Assembly: GCA_900555355.1 (NCBI GenBank)
Contig: USKV01000016.1
Span: forward strand, 1-13,205
Reading direction: 5' to 3'
Length of the DNA: 13,205 nt
Source of the DNA: an uncultured Collinsella sp.
Lineage (GTDB): Bacteria; Actinomycetota; Coriobacteriia; Coriobacteriales; Coriobacteriaceae
The notes below the pieces were generated by a model, which did not search any database, was not told where the DNA came from, and worked only from the letters and a program-made list of their open reading frames with translations. Both the position numbers and the translations under genes were made by a program. Below are positions 6,252-12,787 of this stretch, piece after piece. Within the stretch, counting starts at the first letter, position 1; each line of letters begins with the position of its first letter.

Positions 6252-8099
6252 TTATTCGACAGTAACGCTTTTCGCGAGGTTTCGGGGCTGGTCGACGTCG
6301 CAGCCGCGCAGGATGGCAACCTCGCGGGCGAGCAGCTGCAGCGGGACGCTCGCCGTGATGGGGCTGAACACGTCGCGGACGGCCGGCACGCGGATGATAC
6401 AGTCGGCGATCTTGTTGATCTCCTCGTCGCCCTCGGTGGCAACGACGATGACCTTGGCACCGCGCGCCTTGCACTCCATAAGGTTCGACACGGTCTTGTC
6501 GTAGGTGGCGCTCTTGGTGGCCACGGCGATGACGGGGAAGCCTGGATCGATCAGCGCGATGGGACCGTGCTTCATCTCGCCGGCAGCATACGCCTCGGCA
6601 TGCAGGTAGCTGACTTCCTTGAGCTTGAGTGCGCCCTCGTAGGAGATGGCAGCGCCCATACCGCGGCCCACGAACAGCGCCGACTGCGCGTCCTTGCACA
6701 GCAGGGCGGCCTCATGAACGGCCTCGGTCTGGGTATCCAAAATCCACTGGATCTGCTCGGCCGTATCGGAAAGCTCGCGGAACAGCATGCGCGCCTGCTT
6801 GGTGGTCAGACGGTACTTAACCTGCGCCAGCAGCAGAGCAAGCAGCGTCAGGCTCACAACCTGGCCGATGAAGCTCTTGGTCGAGGCGACCGCGATCTCC
6901 TTGTTGGCCTTGGTATAGATGACGCCGTCGCTCTCGCGCGCCACGGGGCTGCCCACTACGTTGGTGATGCCAAAGACCTTGGCGCCCTTGATGCGCGCAT
7001 CGCGAATGGCGGCGAGGGTATCGGCCGTCTCGCCCGACTGGGACACGGCAACGACGAGCGTCGTAGGCGTGATGATGGGGTTGCGATAGCGGAACTCGCT
7101 GGCCGCCTCAACCTCGGTGGGGATGCGAGCCCAGCCCTCAATAAGGTTCTTGGCGATGAGGCCAGCGTGATAGCTAGTGCCGCAAGCGATCACGTAGACG
7201 CGGTCGATGTCGTTGAGTTCCTCGAGGGACAGGCCCAGCTCATCGATGTCGAGCTCGCCGGCAGGCGTCATACGGCCAACCAGTGTGTCACGCACGACGC
7301 GCGGCTGCTCGTGGATCTCCTTGAGCATAAAGTCGGGATAACCGCCCTTTTCCGCCATGTCCAGGTCCCAGTCGATGTGGGTGACCTTAAGCTCGATAAC
7401 GTTGCCGGCCTCGTCGGTGTACTCGACGCCCGCAGGCGTAAGCTTGGCAAACTGACCGTCCTCGAGCACCACGACATCGCGGGTGGCGTCGATGAGCGCG
7501 ATGACATCGGAAGCAACATAGGAGCCGGTTTCGCCCACGCCGACCACAATCGGGGAGTCCTTGCGGGCAACGGCGATTACGCCAGGCTCGTCGGCGCACA
7601 CGGCGGCCAGGCCGTAGGCACCTACCACGTGGGTGCAAGCCTCGCGCACGGAGGCCATCAGGTCGTGCGTCTCGGCATAAGCCTCTTCGATCAGATGCGC
7701 GAAGACCTCGGTATCGGTCTCGCTCTTAAAGTGATGGCCGCGGCCCTCCAGCTCCTCGCGCAGTTCGGCGAAGTTCTCGATAATGCCGTTGTGGACGATG
7801 GCAATGCGACCGTCGCAGCTGGTGTGGGGATGAGCGTTAACGACGGAGGGCTTGCCGTGGGTGGCCCAACGGGTGTGGCCGATACCGCAGGTTGCGTCGC
7901 TATCGATGTTGGAAAGCTCGCTCTCCAGACCCGCGACCTTACCCACGCGGCGGATAACGTCGAGGTGCGCCGCGGCGCCCTCACCCACCTCGAGCGCGAC
8001 GCCCGAGGAGTCATAGCCGCGATACTCCATGCGCTTAAGGCCTGTGACCAGGATGTTCTTTGCAATATCAGAGCCGGTGTAGCCGACAATTCCGCACAT
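6252..8099 (-). CDS. glmS: Glutamine--fructose-6-phosphate aminotransferase (isomerizing)
   Basis: GlmS makes glucosamine-6-phosphate from fructose-6-phosphate and glutamine, the first committed step to UDP-GlcNAc and peptidoglycan. It has 615 residues, the usual length. Cys2 right after Met is the glutaminase nucleophile (MCGIVGY). The class II glutaminase domain covers about 1-225 with GHTRWATHG (74-82), HNGIIEN (103-109, oxyanion Asn104-Gly105) and D129. Two SIS sugar-phosphate isomerase domains follow, with ACGTSYHAG and SQSGETADT in the first and LHAEAYAAGEMKHGPIALID in the second. It ends in the conserved KSVTVE. AAGGGA lies 8 bases before the ATG at 8099. It is monocistronic with a strong terminator. 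The promoter side carries an operator-like repeat (8201-8234). No glmS ribozyme is apparent; the leader is too short for one. Confidence 0.98.
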   Translation of the reverse strand: MCGIVGYTGSDIAKNILVTGLKRMEYRGYDSSGVALEVGEGAAAHLDVIRRVGKVAGLESELSNIDSDATCGIGHTRWATHGKPSVVNAHPHTSCDGRIAIVHNGIIENFAELREELEGRGHHFKSETDTEVFAHLIEEAYAETHDLMASVREACTHVVGAYGLAAVCADEPGVIAVARKDSPIVVGVGETGSYVASDVIALIDATRDVVVLEDGQFAKLTPAGVEYTDEAGNVIELKVTHIDWDLDMAEKGGYPDFMLKEIHEQPRVVRDTLVGRMTPAGELDIDELGLSLEELNDIDRVYVIACGTSYHAGLIAKNLIEGWARIPTEVEAASEFRYRNPIITPTTLVVAVSQSGETADTLAAIRDARIKGAKVFGITNVVGSPVARESDGVIYTKANKEIAVASTKSFIGQVVSLTLLALLLAQVKYRLTTKQARMLFRELSDTAEQIQWILDTQTEAVHEAALLCKDAQSALFVGRGMGAAISYEGALKLKEVSYLHAEAYAAGEMKHGPIALIDPGFPVIAVATKSATYDKTVSNLMECKARGAKVIVVATEGDEEINKIADCIIRVPAVRDVFSPITASVPLQLLAREVAILRGCDVDQPRNLAKSVTVE

Positions 8100-8173
8100 A
8101 AGATAAATCCCTTCGTTCGCGTGACTGCAAGACGTCCACGCACAGGGGGCGCTGAGACGTATAACGTTCGAGT

Positions 8174-8234
8174 ATTGTACTCACGCGAGCGCAAGCTGAT
8201 ATACCAGAAGTGGTATCTCAACTTGGATACCACT
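8174..8234 (-). promoter_or_regulatory. Putative glmS promoter with operator-like inverted repeats
   Basis: On the minus strand TACAAT (plus 8174-8179) can serve as a -10 box about 75 bases before glmS; no good -35 box is visible (TATCAG at 17-base spacing). At and just upstream of the expected -35 place lie AGTGGTATC (8209-8217) and GATACCACT (8226-8234), a perfect 9-base inverted repeat with an 8-base spacer. The half-site recurs as ATACCA at 8201-8206, which pairs with TGGTAT at 8211-8216. AGTGGT/ACCACT resembles half-sites of GntR/HutC-type aminosugar regulators (DasR, NagR). That resemblance is only an inference. Confidence 0.45.
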
Positions 8235-8261
8235 CGATACACACACGTCCAGCCAGTCCAA

Positions 8262-8298
8262 ACCACCACAATGGGGACAGGCACCTTTGTGGTGGTTT
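8262..8298. repeat. Palindromic repeat, AACCACC type, left copy
   Basis: ACCACCACAA (8262-8271) and TTGTGGTGGT (8287-8296) form a stem around a loop containing GGGGACAGGCACC. Bases 8273-8298 recur exactly, inverted, at 8489-8514 (26 of 26). It is the same family as 6140-6178. Confidence 0.9.
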
Positions 8299-8328
8299 GG
8301 ACCGAGGCGGCGCTCTGTCCTGGCGAAA

Positions 8329-8387
8329 GATCTCGATCTGTAACATCTGGGGCTCCGGAAGCCGGCTTAGTGTTACAGACCGAGACA
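8329..8387. repeat. 59-bp palindromic unit, CTGTAACA type, copy 1
   Basis: The left arm (8329-8345, core CTCGATCTGTAACA) and right arm TGTTACAGACCGAGACA (8371-8387) are inverted, with a 25-base centre. The geometry is 17+25+17, identical to the second copy at 8410-8468. The centre contains the short palindrome AAGCCGGCTT (8359-8368). Bases 8331-8350 are repeated exactly, inverted, at 8447-8466. Confidence 0.88.
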
Positions 8388-8409
8388 TTGCGGTTCGGCC
8401 CCAGCACTA

Positions 8410-8468
8410 TGTCTCGGTCTGTAACAGGTAGAGCCGGTTTTGCCGTCCAGATGTTACAGATCGAGACA
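8410..8468. repeat. 59-bp palindromic unit, CTGTAACA type, copy 2
   Basis: TGTCTCGGTCTGTAACA (8410-8426) and TGTTACAGATCGAGACA (8452-8468) are inverted arms differing at one position, with a 25-base centre. It lies 22 bases after copy 1. Its left arm matches the right arm of copy 1 exactly in inverted sense (8409-8426 against 8371-8388), so the two copies also form one larger nested palindrome. Confidence 0.9.
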
Positions 8469-8488
8469 ATTGAAGGTCCGGGCAGCTC

Positions 8489-8525
8489 AAACCACCACAA
8501 AGGTGCCTGTCCCCTTCGTGATGGT
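8489..8525. repeat. Palindromic repeat, AACCACC type, right copy (inverted, decayed end)
   Basis: It starts with AAACCACCACAAAGG and continues through GTGCCTGTCCCC, an exact inverted match of 8273-8298. The distal arm reads TTCGTGATGGT in place of the expected ATTGTGGTGGT, so this copy has lost its own hairpin symmetry while keeping the pairing with the left copy. Confidence 0.88.
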
Positions 8526-8552
8526 CGCGCTGGTAACGGCGTTTGCCCAGAT

Positions 8553-8593
8553 AAAACCTGCCAAAATAAACCTGTCCCTAATTGGCAGGTTTT
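8553..8593. repeat. Palindromic repeat with GGGACAGG core and a different stem
   Basis: AAAACCTGCCAA (8553-8564) and TTGGCAGGTTTT (8582-8593) form a perfect 12-bp stem. The 17-base loop contains CCTGTCCC, the complement of the GGGACAGG core seen in the AACCACC-type copies. Its last two T bases are part of the TTGACA box of the downstream promoter. Confidence 0.85.
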
Positions 8594-8647
8594 GACACCT
8601 CAAAGGCGGGCGATGCTACAATCTGGCTTGTACTTGAAACGCATCAA
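8592..8647 (+). promoter_or_regulatory. Promoter and putative LacI-type operator of the regulator gene
   Basis: TTGACA (8592-8597) and TACAAT (8617-8622), the latter with an extended -10 TG (TGCTACAAT), are spaced 19 bases apart. The expected RNA start is near 8629. Just after it, TTGAAACGCATCAA (8634-8647) is an imperfect dyad (5 of 7 per arm) around a central CG, the form usual for LacI-family operators, and it lies 10 bases before the start codon. Autorepression is likely by inference. Confidence 0.6.
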
Positions 8648-8657
8648 AGGGGCCGCT

Positions 8658-9770
8658 ATGGCAAAGGTAAAAATCAGCGACGTCGCGCGCGAGGCCGGGG
8701 TTTCGTTGGGCACGGTTTCCAACGCGCTCAACCATCCCGAAAAGCTGCGCCCCGAGACCCTCAAGCTCATTAACGAGACCATCAATCGCCTTGGCTACCT
8801 GCCCAACCAAAGCGCCCGTCAGCTCGCGGGCGGCGCCACCAAGTCCTTTGGCTTGGTGCTCCCCCGTCTCGACCACGGTTTTTCGCTCCAAATTGCCAGC
8901 GGCGCCCATAACGAGGCCCGCAAGCACGGTTACGACCTGCTCATCGCCAACGCCGATAACGACGATATTCTCCAGGACCATTACCTGCGCTACTTTATGG
9001 GCACGCAGATGTCCGGCGTCATGGTTCAGCCCATGGCGTCCCCCGACTGGCATCCGGCCATGACTAAAATGCCCGTGCCGATCGTCCATCTGGACATCCA
9101 CTGTTCCGAGCCCGGCTACTACGTAGCGGCCGACAACGAGGCCCAGGGTCGCATCATTGCCGAGCTCGCCATCGCCCGCGGCGCGCGCCATATCACCGTT
9201 GTGGGCAGAGCGGCATTCATGCAGCTCACCCTGCGCGTACTTGGCATTCACAAGGCCCTCGCCCTGCATCCCGATATCAAAATTGAAGTCATTGACGCCG
9301 GAGAGTGGAATACCGCAGCCGACGGCTACAGCATTGGCGCTCAGATCGCCGGGCGCCCCGCCAACGAGCGTCCCGATTTTGTCGTCGGCCTGACCGACGT
9401 GTTGGCCTCGGGCGTTATCTCGGCGCTGGTCGACAAGGGCATCTCTGTCCCCGGGCAAGTACGCGTAGCAGGCTGCGATGGCAACCCGCTCGCTTGGAGT
9501 GGATCGGTCCCGCTCACTACGGTAGCGCCCCCGGGTTACGAGATTGGCCGCAAGGGTGTCCAGCTGCTCATGGAGCAAATCGAGAACAAGGCCCCAGCAA
9601 AGACCAAGCATATCCGCGTCGGCTCTGCAGCGCGCACCGTCACCGCAATCACGGCCGCCGAGGATATCAACCGCCAAGAACTCGTGCGGCCGTTCCTACT
9701 GGAGCGCGCCAGCACCCAGGCAAGCACCCAGACCGACGCCACGGCCATCAACCTCGGTGCGTATCTATAG
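8658..9770 (+). CDS. LacI family transcriptional regulator
   Basis: 370 residues from the ATG at 8658, which has AAAGGGG 6 bases before it; the frame is open far upstream opposite glmS but that part is not coding. Residues 4-25 are the LacI helix-turn-helix (VKISDVAREAGVSLGTVSNALN) and 50-57 the hinge helix (NQSARQLA). About 63-340 form a periplasmic-binding-protein-like effector domain with GLVLPR, SGVMVQP, DNEAQGR and TTVAPPGYEIG. The C-terminus extends about 30 residues past the usual end, with a Ser/Thr/Gln/Ala-rich tail (ASTQASTQTD). LacI proteins of this type usually sense a sugar. No sugar operon is adjacent: the neighbours are glmS (divergent) and a HAD hydrolase (convergent), so its target may be glmS, itself, or genes elsewhere. 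Confidence 0.93.
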   Translation: MAKVKISDVAREAGVSLGTVSNALNHPEKLRPETLKLINETINRLGYLPNQSARQLAGGATKSFGLVLPRLDHGFSLQIASGAHNEARKHGYDLLIANADNDDILQDHYLRYFMGTQMSGVMVQPMASPDWHPAMTKMPVPIVHLDIHCSEPGYYVAADNEAQGRIIAELAIARGARHITVVGRAAFMQLTLRVLGIHKALALHPDIKIEVIDAGEWNTAADGYSIGAQIAGRPANERPDFVVGLTDVLASGVISALVDKGISVPGQVRVAGCDGNPLAWSGSVPLTTVAPPGYEIGRKGVQLLMEQIENKAPAKTKHIRVGSAARTVTAITAAEDINRQELVRPFLLERASTQASTQTDATAINLGAYL

Positions 9771-9843
9771 CACGCCCGCGAGTATGCTAAGTCGCCGCTT
9801 AAGCAAAAGGACGGCCAAGTGCTCGCTTCAACGCCGCAATTGC

Positions 9844-10494
9844 CTAGTGCACGGCCTTGACCGCCGCCGCCAGATCGAACAGCGAATCGAGCACGGCCTC
9901 GCAGCCATCCACCACATCCTGCGGCAGCGGCACGATATCGGGGACGGCAAAGACATGGCAACCGGCCGTGATGCCCGAGATGCAGCCGTTGCGCGAATCC
10001 TCGACCACGGCGCACTCCTCGGGGGCAAAGCCCGCGCGCTCGCAGGCGAGCAGATACATCTCGGGGTCTGGCTTGCCGTGCACGACGTCCTCGCCACAGG
10101 TCACCGTTTCAAACTTGTCAAAGAGACCGACCATCTTAAGGTTGCGCTCGGCCGTGACATGGCGCGACGACGTCGCAAGGCCCACGTGATAGCCCGCAGC
10201 TAGCAACTCGTCTAGGCACTCGGCGGCGCCGGCCTTAAGTTCCAGTTCGGTCTTGACCATCTCGTCGCGAATCTCCTTGTGGCGACGATAGATCGCCTCG
10301 GTGGTTTCATGGCTGCCGTAATGCTTATCGAGGATGTCCATGACATCGGGCAGCGTGCGACCGATAAACTGATGGATCAGCGCTTCATCAATCGCGAGCC
10401 CCAGCTCAGCGGCGCCTGCCTTCCAGGCCTTAATCCCCAAACGCTCGGTATCGACCAGCGTTCCATCCATGTCAAAAATAACAGCCTTGATCAT
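9844..10494 (-). CDS. HAD superfamily hydrolase, beta-phosphoglucomutase-like
   Basis: 216 residues, subfamily IA with a helical cap between motifs I and II. Motif I is FDMDGTL with the nucleophile Asp8 and acid/base Asp10. The cap runs over about 16-85. Motif II is LATSS (Thr108), motif III Lys141 in HGKPDP, and motif IV VVEDSRNG (Glu165, Asp166). Asp10 as acid/base and the cap sequence suit phosphatases or phosphomutases acting on sugar phosphates, such as beta-phosphoglucomutase, 2-deoxyglucose-6-phosphatase or YcjU-like enzymes; sequence alone does not choose. GGGGGA lies about 6 bases before the ATG. It is convergent with the lacI-type gene (73 bases between stops, nothing seen there) and divergent from larE. 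Confidence 0.9.
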   Translation of the reverse strand: MIKAVIFDMDGTLVDTERLGIKAWKAGAAELGLAIDEALIHQFIGRTLPDVMDILDKHYGSHETTEAIYRRHKEIRDEMVKTELELKAGAAECLDELLAAGYHVGLATSSRHVTAERNLKMVGLFDKFETVTCGEDVVHGKPDPEMYLLACERAGFAPEECAVVEDSRNGCISGITAGCHVFAVPDIVPLPQDVVDGCEAVLDSLFDLAAAVKAVH

Positions 10495-10544
10495 ATCGGT
10501 CCCCCATCGGCTCTCGCTATTGCATTACCGCAACTCTACCGCAT

Positions 10545-10573
10545 TTGGCAACTTGTATATAACGTATATACCA
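10545..10573 (+). promoter_or_regulatory. Putative larE promoter with an AT-rich dyad in its spacer
   Basis: TTGGCA (10545-10550) and TATACC (10567-10572) can be -35 and -10 boxes with a 16-base spacer. Across the spacer lies the perfect 7-base inverted repeat GTATATA (10555-10561), ACG, TATATAC (10565-10571), a classic place for a repressor. Further on, CGTTAC (10585-10590) and GTAACG (10613-10618) form a second looser dyad. The gap also has to hold the promoter of the divergent HAD gene. No gene fits in 10495-10667. Confidence 0.45.
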
Positions 10574-10667
10574 TATTGCACTTTCGTTACATAGATAGAA
10601 GTCTTATGGCAAGTAACGCATTAGGATTATAGTTTTCGATCGAGTACTCAACGATAAGGATCGTTTC

Positions 10668-11546
10668 ATGATTTTAGACACCACGGCACCCGCAGAGGAG
10701 CTTCAAGACAAGCTATCGGCGCTCGAACAGCTGCTTTTGGCATACGGGCGCGTGGCTATCGGGTTTTCCGGCGGCGTTGACAGCAGCTTTTTGGCCGCCG
10801 TATGCGCCCGCATCATGCCTACCAATACCCTCCTCGTCCATCTCACCACGCCGCTCATCGGCACGCCCGAGCAGGCTTCGTTTGAGCGATCCGTTGACGG
10901 GCAAGCCAATGAGGAGCCACATTTTAAGCTCCCTGTGCTCAATCTTTCGGTCGATCAGTTGCAGCTCCCCCAAGTAGCCTGCAACGATGCTAATCGCTGC
11001 TACCACTGCAAGCACGCCGGCTTTACCGCCATCGTCAACCACGCCAAGTCGCTCGGCTTTCCCACCGTCATCGATGGCAGCAATGCAAGCGATCGCGGTG
11101 ACTACCGCCCTGGCATGCGAGCGGCAGAAGAACTCGGCGTACGCTCCCCCCTCATGGAGGTCGGCTTTACCAAGGACGAAGAGCGCGAGCTGTTGCGCGC
11201 ATGGGGCTATCCCGTTTGGAACCTACCGGCGGGAGCATGTCTTGCCACCCGCGTCCCCACGGGCGAGGAGCTTACGCGCGAGAAGGTCGATTTAATCCGC
11301 GCCTGCGAGGATTACCTGCACGATATTGATCTGGCACAGGTACGCGCGCGCCTGATCGGCGGCTGCATGCATATCGAGGCCGCGCCCGCAGATGTCGCCA
11401 AGATCGCCGCCCTCGGCGGCGGCACCGTCGATGCCGAGGGCAAGGCCCCACTGCCCGCCGCTATCGAGTCCGCGCTGCGCGAGCTGGGCTGCGGCCACAT
11501 CTCCCCCGAGGTCACCCCCTACATCCACGGCAACATGAACCTTTAG
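10668..11546 (+). CDS. larE: LarE, ATP-dependent sulfur transferase of nickel-pincer cofactor synthesis
   Basis: 292 residues; AAGGA lies 7-8 bases before the ATG. LarE adenylates pyridinium-3,5-biscarboxylic acid mononucleotide and inserts sulfur, a step in making the nickel-pincer cofactor of lactate racemase LarA and relatives. The PP-loop pyrophosphatase motif SGGVDSS is at 34-40. NRCYHCK gives Cys111 and Cys114. PAGACLATR puts Cys191 at the place of the sacrificial cysteine of the Lactobacillus enzyme; Cys233 lies in GGCMH. The C-terminal domain (about 200-292) is of the usual length. No larA, larB or larC is in the window, so the partner genes must be elsewhere. The product name is secure from the motifs. 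Whether sulfur comes from Cys191 itself or from a bound cluster cannot be settled here. Confidence 0.88.
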   Translation: MILDTTAPAEELQDKLSALEQLLLAYGRVAIGFSGGVDSSFLAAVCARIMPTNTLLVHLTTPLIGTPEQASFERSVDGQANEEPHFKLPVLNLSVDQLQLPQVACNDANRCYHCKHAGFTAIVNHAKSLGFPTVIDGSNASDRGDYRPGMRAAEELGVRSPLMEVGFTKDEERELLRAWGYPVWNLPAGACLATRVPTGEELTREKVDLIRACEDYLHDIDLAQVRARLIGGCMHIEAAPADVAKIAALGGGTVDAEGKAPLPAAIESALRELGCGHISPEVTPYIHGNMNL

Positions 11547-11548
11547 GT

Positions 11549-11571
11549 TACGCCGTTTTACAAACGGCGTA
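11549..11571. repeat. Short perfect hairpin just after larE
   Basis: TACGCCGTTT (11549-11558) and AAACGGCGTA (11562-11571) form a perfect 10-bp stem with a 3-base loop, starting 2 bases after the larE stop. No T-run follows on either strand, so it is not a standard terminator. It sits where chromosome would meet the left end of the IS110 element; IS110-family elements such as IS621 are known to insert at palindromic repeats. Confidence 0.7.
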
Positions 11572-12787
11572 CCTGCTCGGCGCTGCGCGGGCTCCGGGCA
11601 CGGCAATCTGACGTTCAACTTCACGGGCGCGACCAAGACGATATGAGAAAGCCATTTGGGTCGCCTCCCCCGCGGCGCAGCTTCTTTCCGCGGGCTCGGG
11701 ATGCCACAATGGGCTTTGAGTATCGGCCCGTGCGGTAGCCCTTACCGCACCTGCGGGGAGGAGGCTTCCCATGCCCCATGTTACCTCCATCGGCCTGGAC
11801 GTCCACGCGCGATCGGTCGCCGCCGCGGCGTTCAACCCCTTCACCGGCGAGGTGGTGCACCGTGACTTCGGGACGGACGCCGCCGAGATCGCGGAGTGGG
11901 CCCTCGGGTTCGAGGAGCCCAGGGCCTGCTACGAGAGCGGCCCCACCGGCTTCCACATGGCGCGCGAGCTGCGCGCGCTCGGCCTCGACTGCGCCGTGGC
12001 CGCCGTCTCCAAGATGCAGAGGCCGGCGGCGGACGCGCGCCGCAAGAACGACCGGCGCGACGCCGAGTTCATCGCCCGCATGCTCGCCACCCACAACATC
12101 GTGGAGGTCCCGCTGCCCGATGCGGCCGTCGAGGCCGCCCGGGACCTCGACCGCGCCCTCGACGACGCCACGGCGGAGTACCGCCGCGCCAGGCAGCGAC
12201 TCAACATGTTCCTGATCAGGCTGGGCCACGTCTGGGACGAGCGCAACGCCGACGGGACGAGGAAGGGATCCTGGACGCGCGCCCACTGGAGATGGATATC
12301 CGGGATCAGGCTCGAGGGGCCCCAGCGCGACGTGCTCGAGTACTACGTCACGGCCGCGAGGTGCGCGGAGTCGGACCGCCGGCAGCTCGAGAAGAAGGTG
12401 CTCGCCCTCGCCCGGACCGACCGGTGGCGCCCGGCCGTCGAGGCGCTCTCCTGCATCAAGGGAATCGACACCCTGACGGCCTTCAGGCTCGCAGCCGAGG
12501 CGGGCTCCTTCACGAGGTTCCGGACGGCCCCGGCCTTCGCGAGCTGGTGCGGGCTAGTCCCGTCGGAGCGTTCGAGCGGCGAGACCGAGCGGCGCGGCGG
12601 GATAACCAAGACGGGCAACCGGCTCGCCAGGACGGCACTGGTGGAGTCGGCGTGGCACTACCTGACGTGCACGCCCCGCCCGAAGCCCCCGACGCCCGGC
12701 GCGGACGTCCCCGCGGCGATCCGGGCGCGCGCCGACGCCTGCACCGCCAGGCTCTGCCGCCGCCGCGAGGCGCTGGCGGCGCTGGCG
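11572..12787 (+). mobile_element. IS110-family insertion element, incomplete at the right end
   Basis: It consists of a non-coding left part of about 200 bases and a transposase gene from 11771. IS110 elements have no terminal inverted repeats, so the left boundary cannot be fixed from sequence; the figure given is simply the end of the larE hairpin. The right end is missing because the frame passes into unrelated sequence near 12770-12790. The transposase part has nearly only G or C in third codon positions, a stronger bias than that of the larE and lacI genes. Confidence 0.7.
11648..11750 (+). ncRNA. Candidate bridge RNA region in the IS110 left end
   Basis: Members of the IS110 subgroup with the non-coding part before the transposase encode the bridge RNA there. 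AAAGCCATT (11648-11656) pairs with AATGGGCTTT (11708-11717) with one bulged G. Inside it is an internal loop of about 12 and 13 bases (11657-11668 and 11695-11707), then a second stem CCCGCGG (11669-11675) with CCGCGGG (11688-11694). Stem, internal loop, stem is the shape of a bridge-RNA guide loop. A third hairpin, GTGCGGTA (11730-11737) with TACCGCAC (11743-11750), stands just before the ribosome site. An alternative pairing exists (GCGACC 11629-11634 with GGTCGC 11659-11664), and the guide-to-target match could not be shown. Confidence 0.4.

Noticed and set aside
8100..8170. glmS ribozyme (an AGCGCC occurs in the leader on the minus strand)
   Set aside because: The leader is about 75 bases, far too short for the conserved core and pseudoknots, and nothing else matches the class.
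8262..8593. CRISPR array
   Set aside because: The repeats are palindromes of different kinds in opposite orientations, with no regular direct repeat and spacer pattern and no cas genes.
6567..8657. Very long plus-strand open frame continuous with the lacI-type gene
   Set aside because: It is the antisense of glmS, kept open by GC-rich codons, and then crosses the palindrome cluster. The real start at 8658 has a ribosome site and begins directly with the helix-turn-helix domain.
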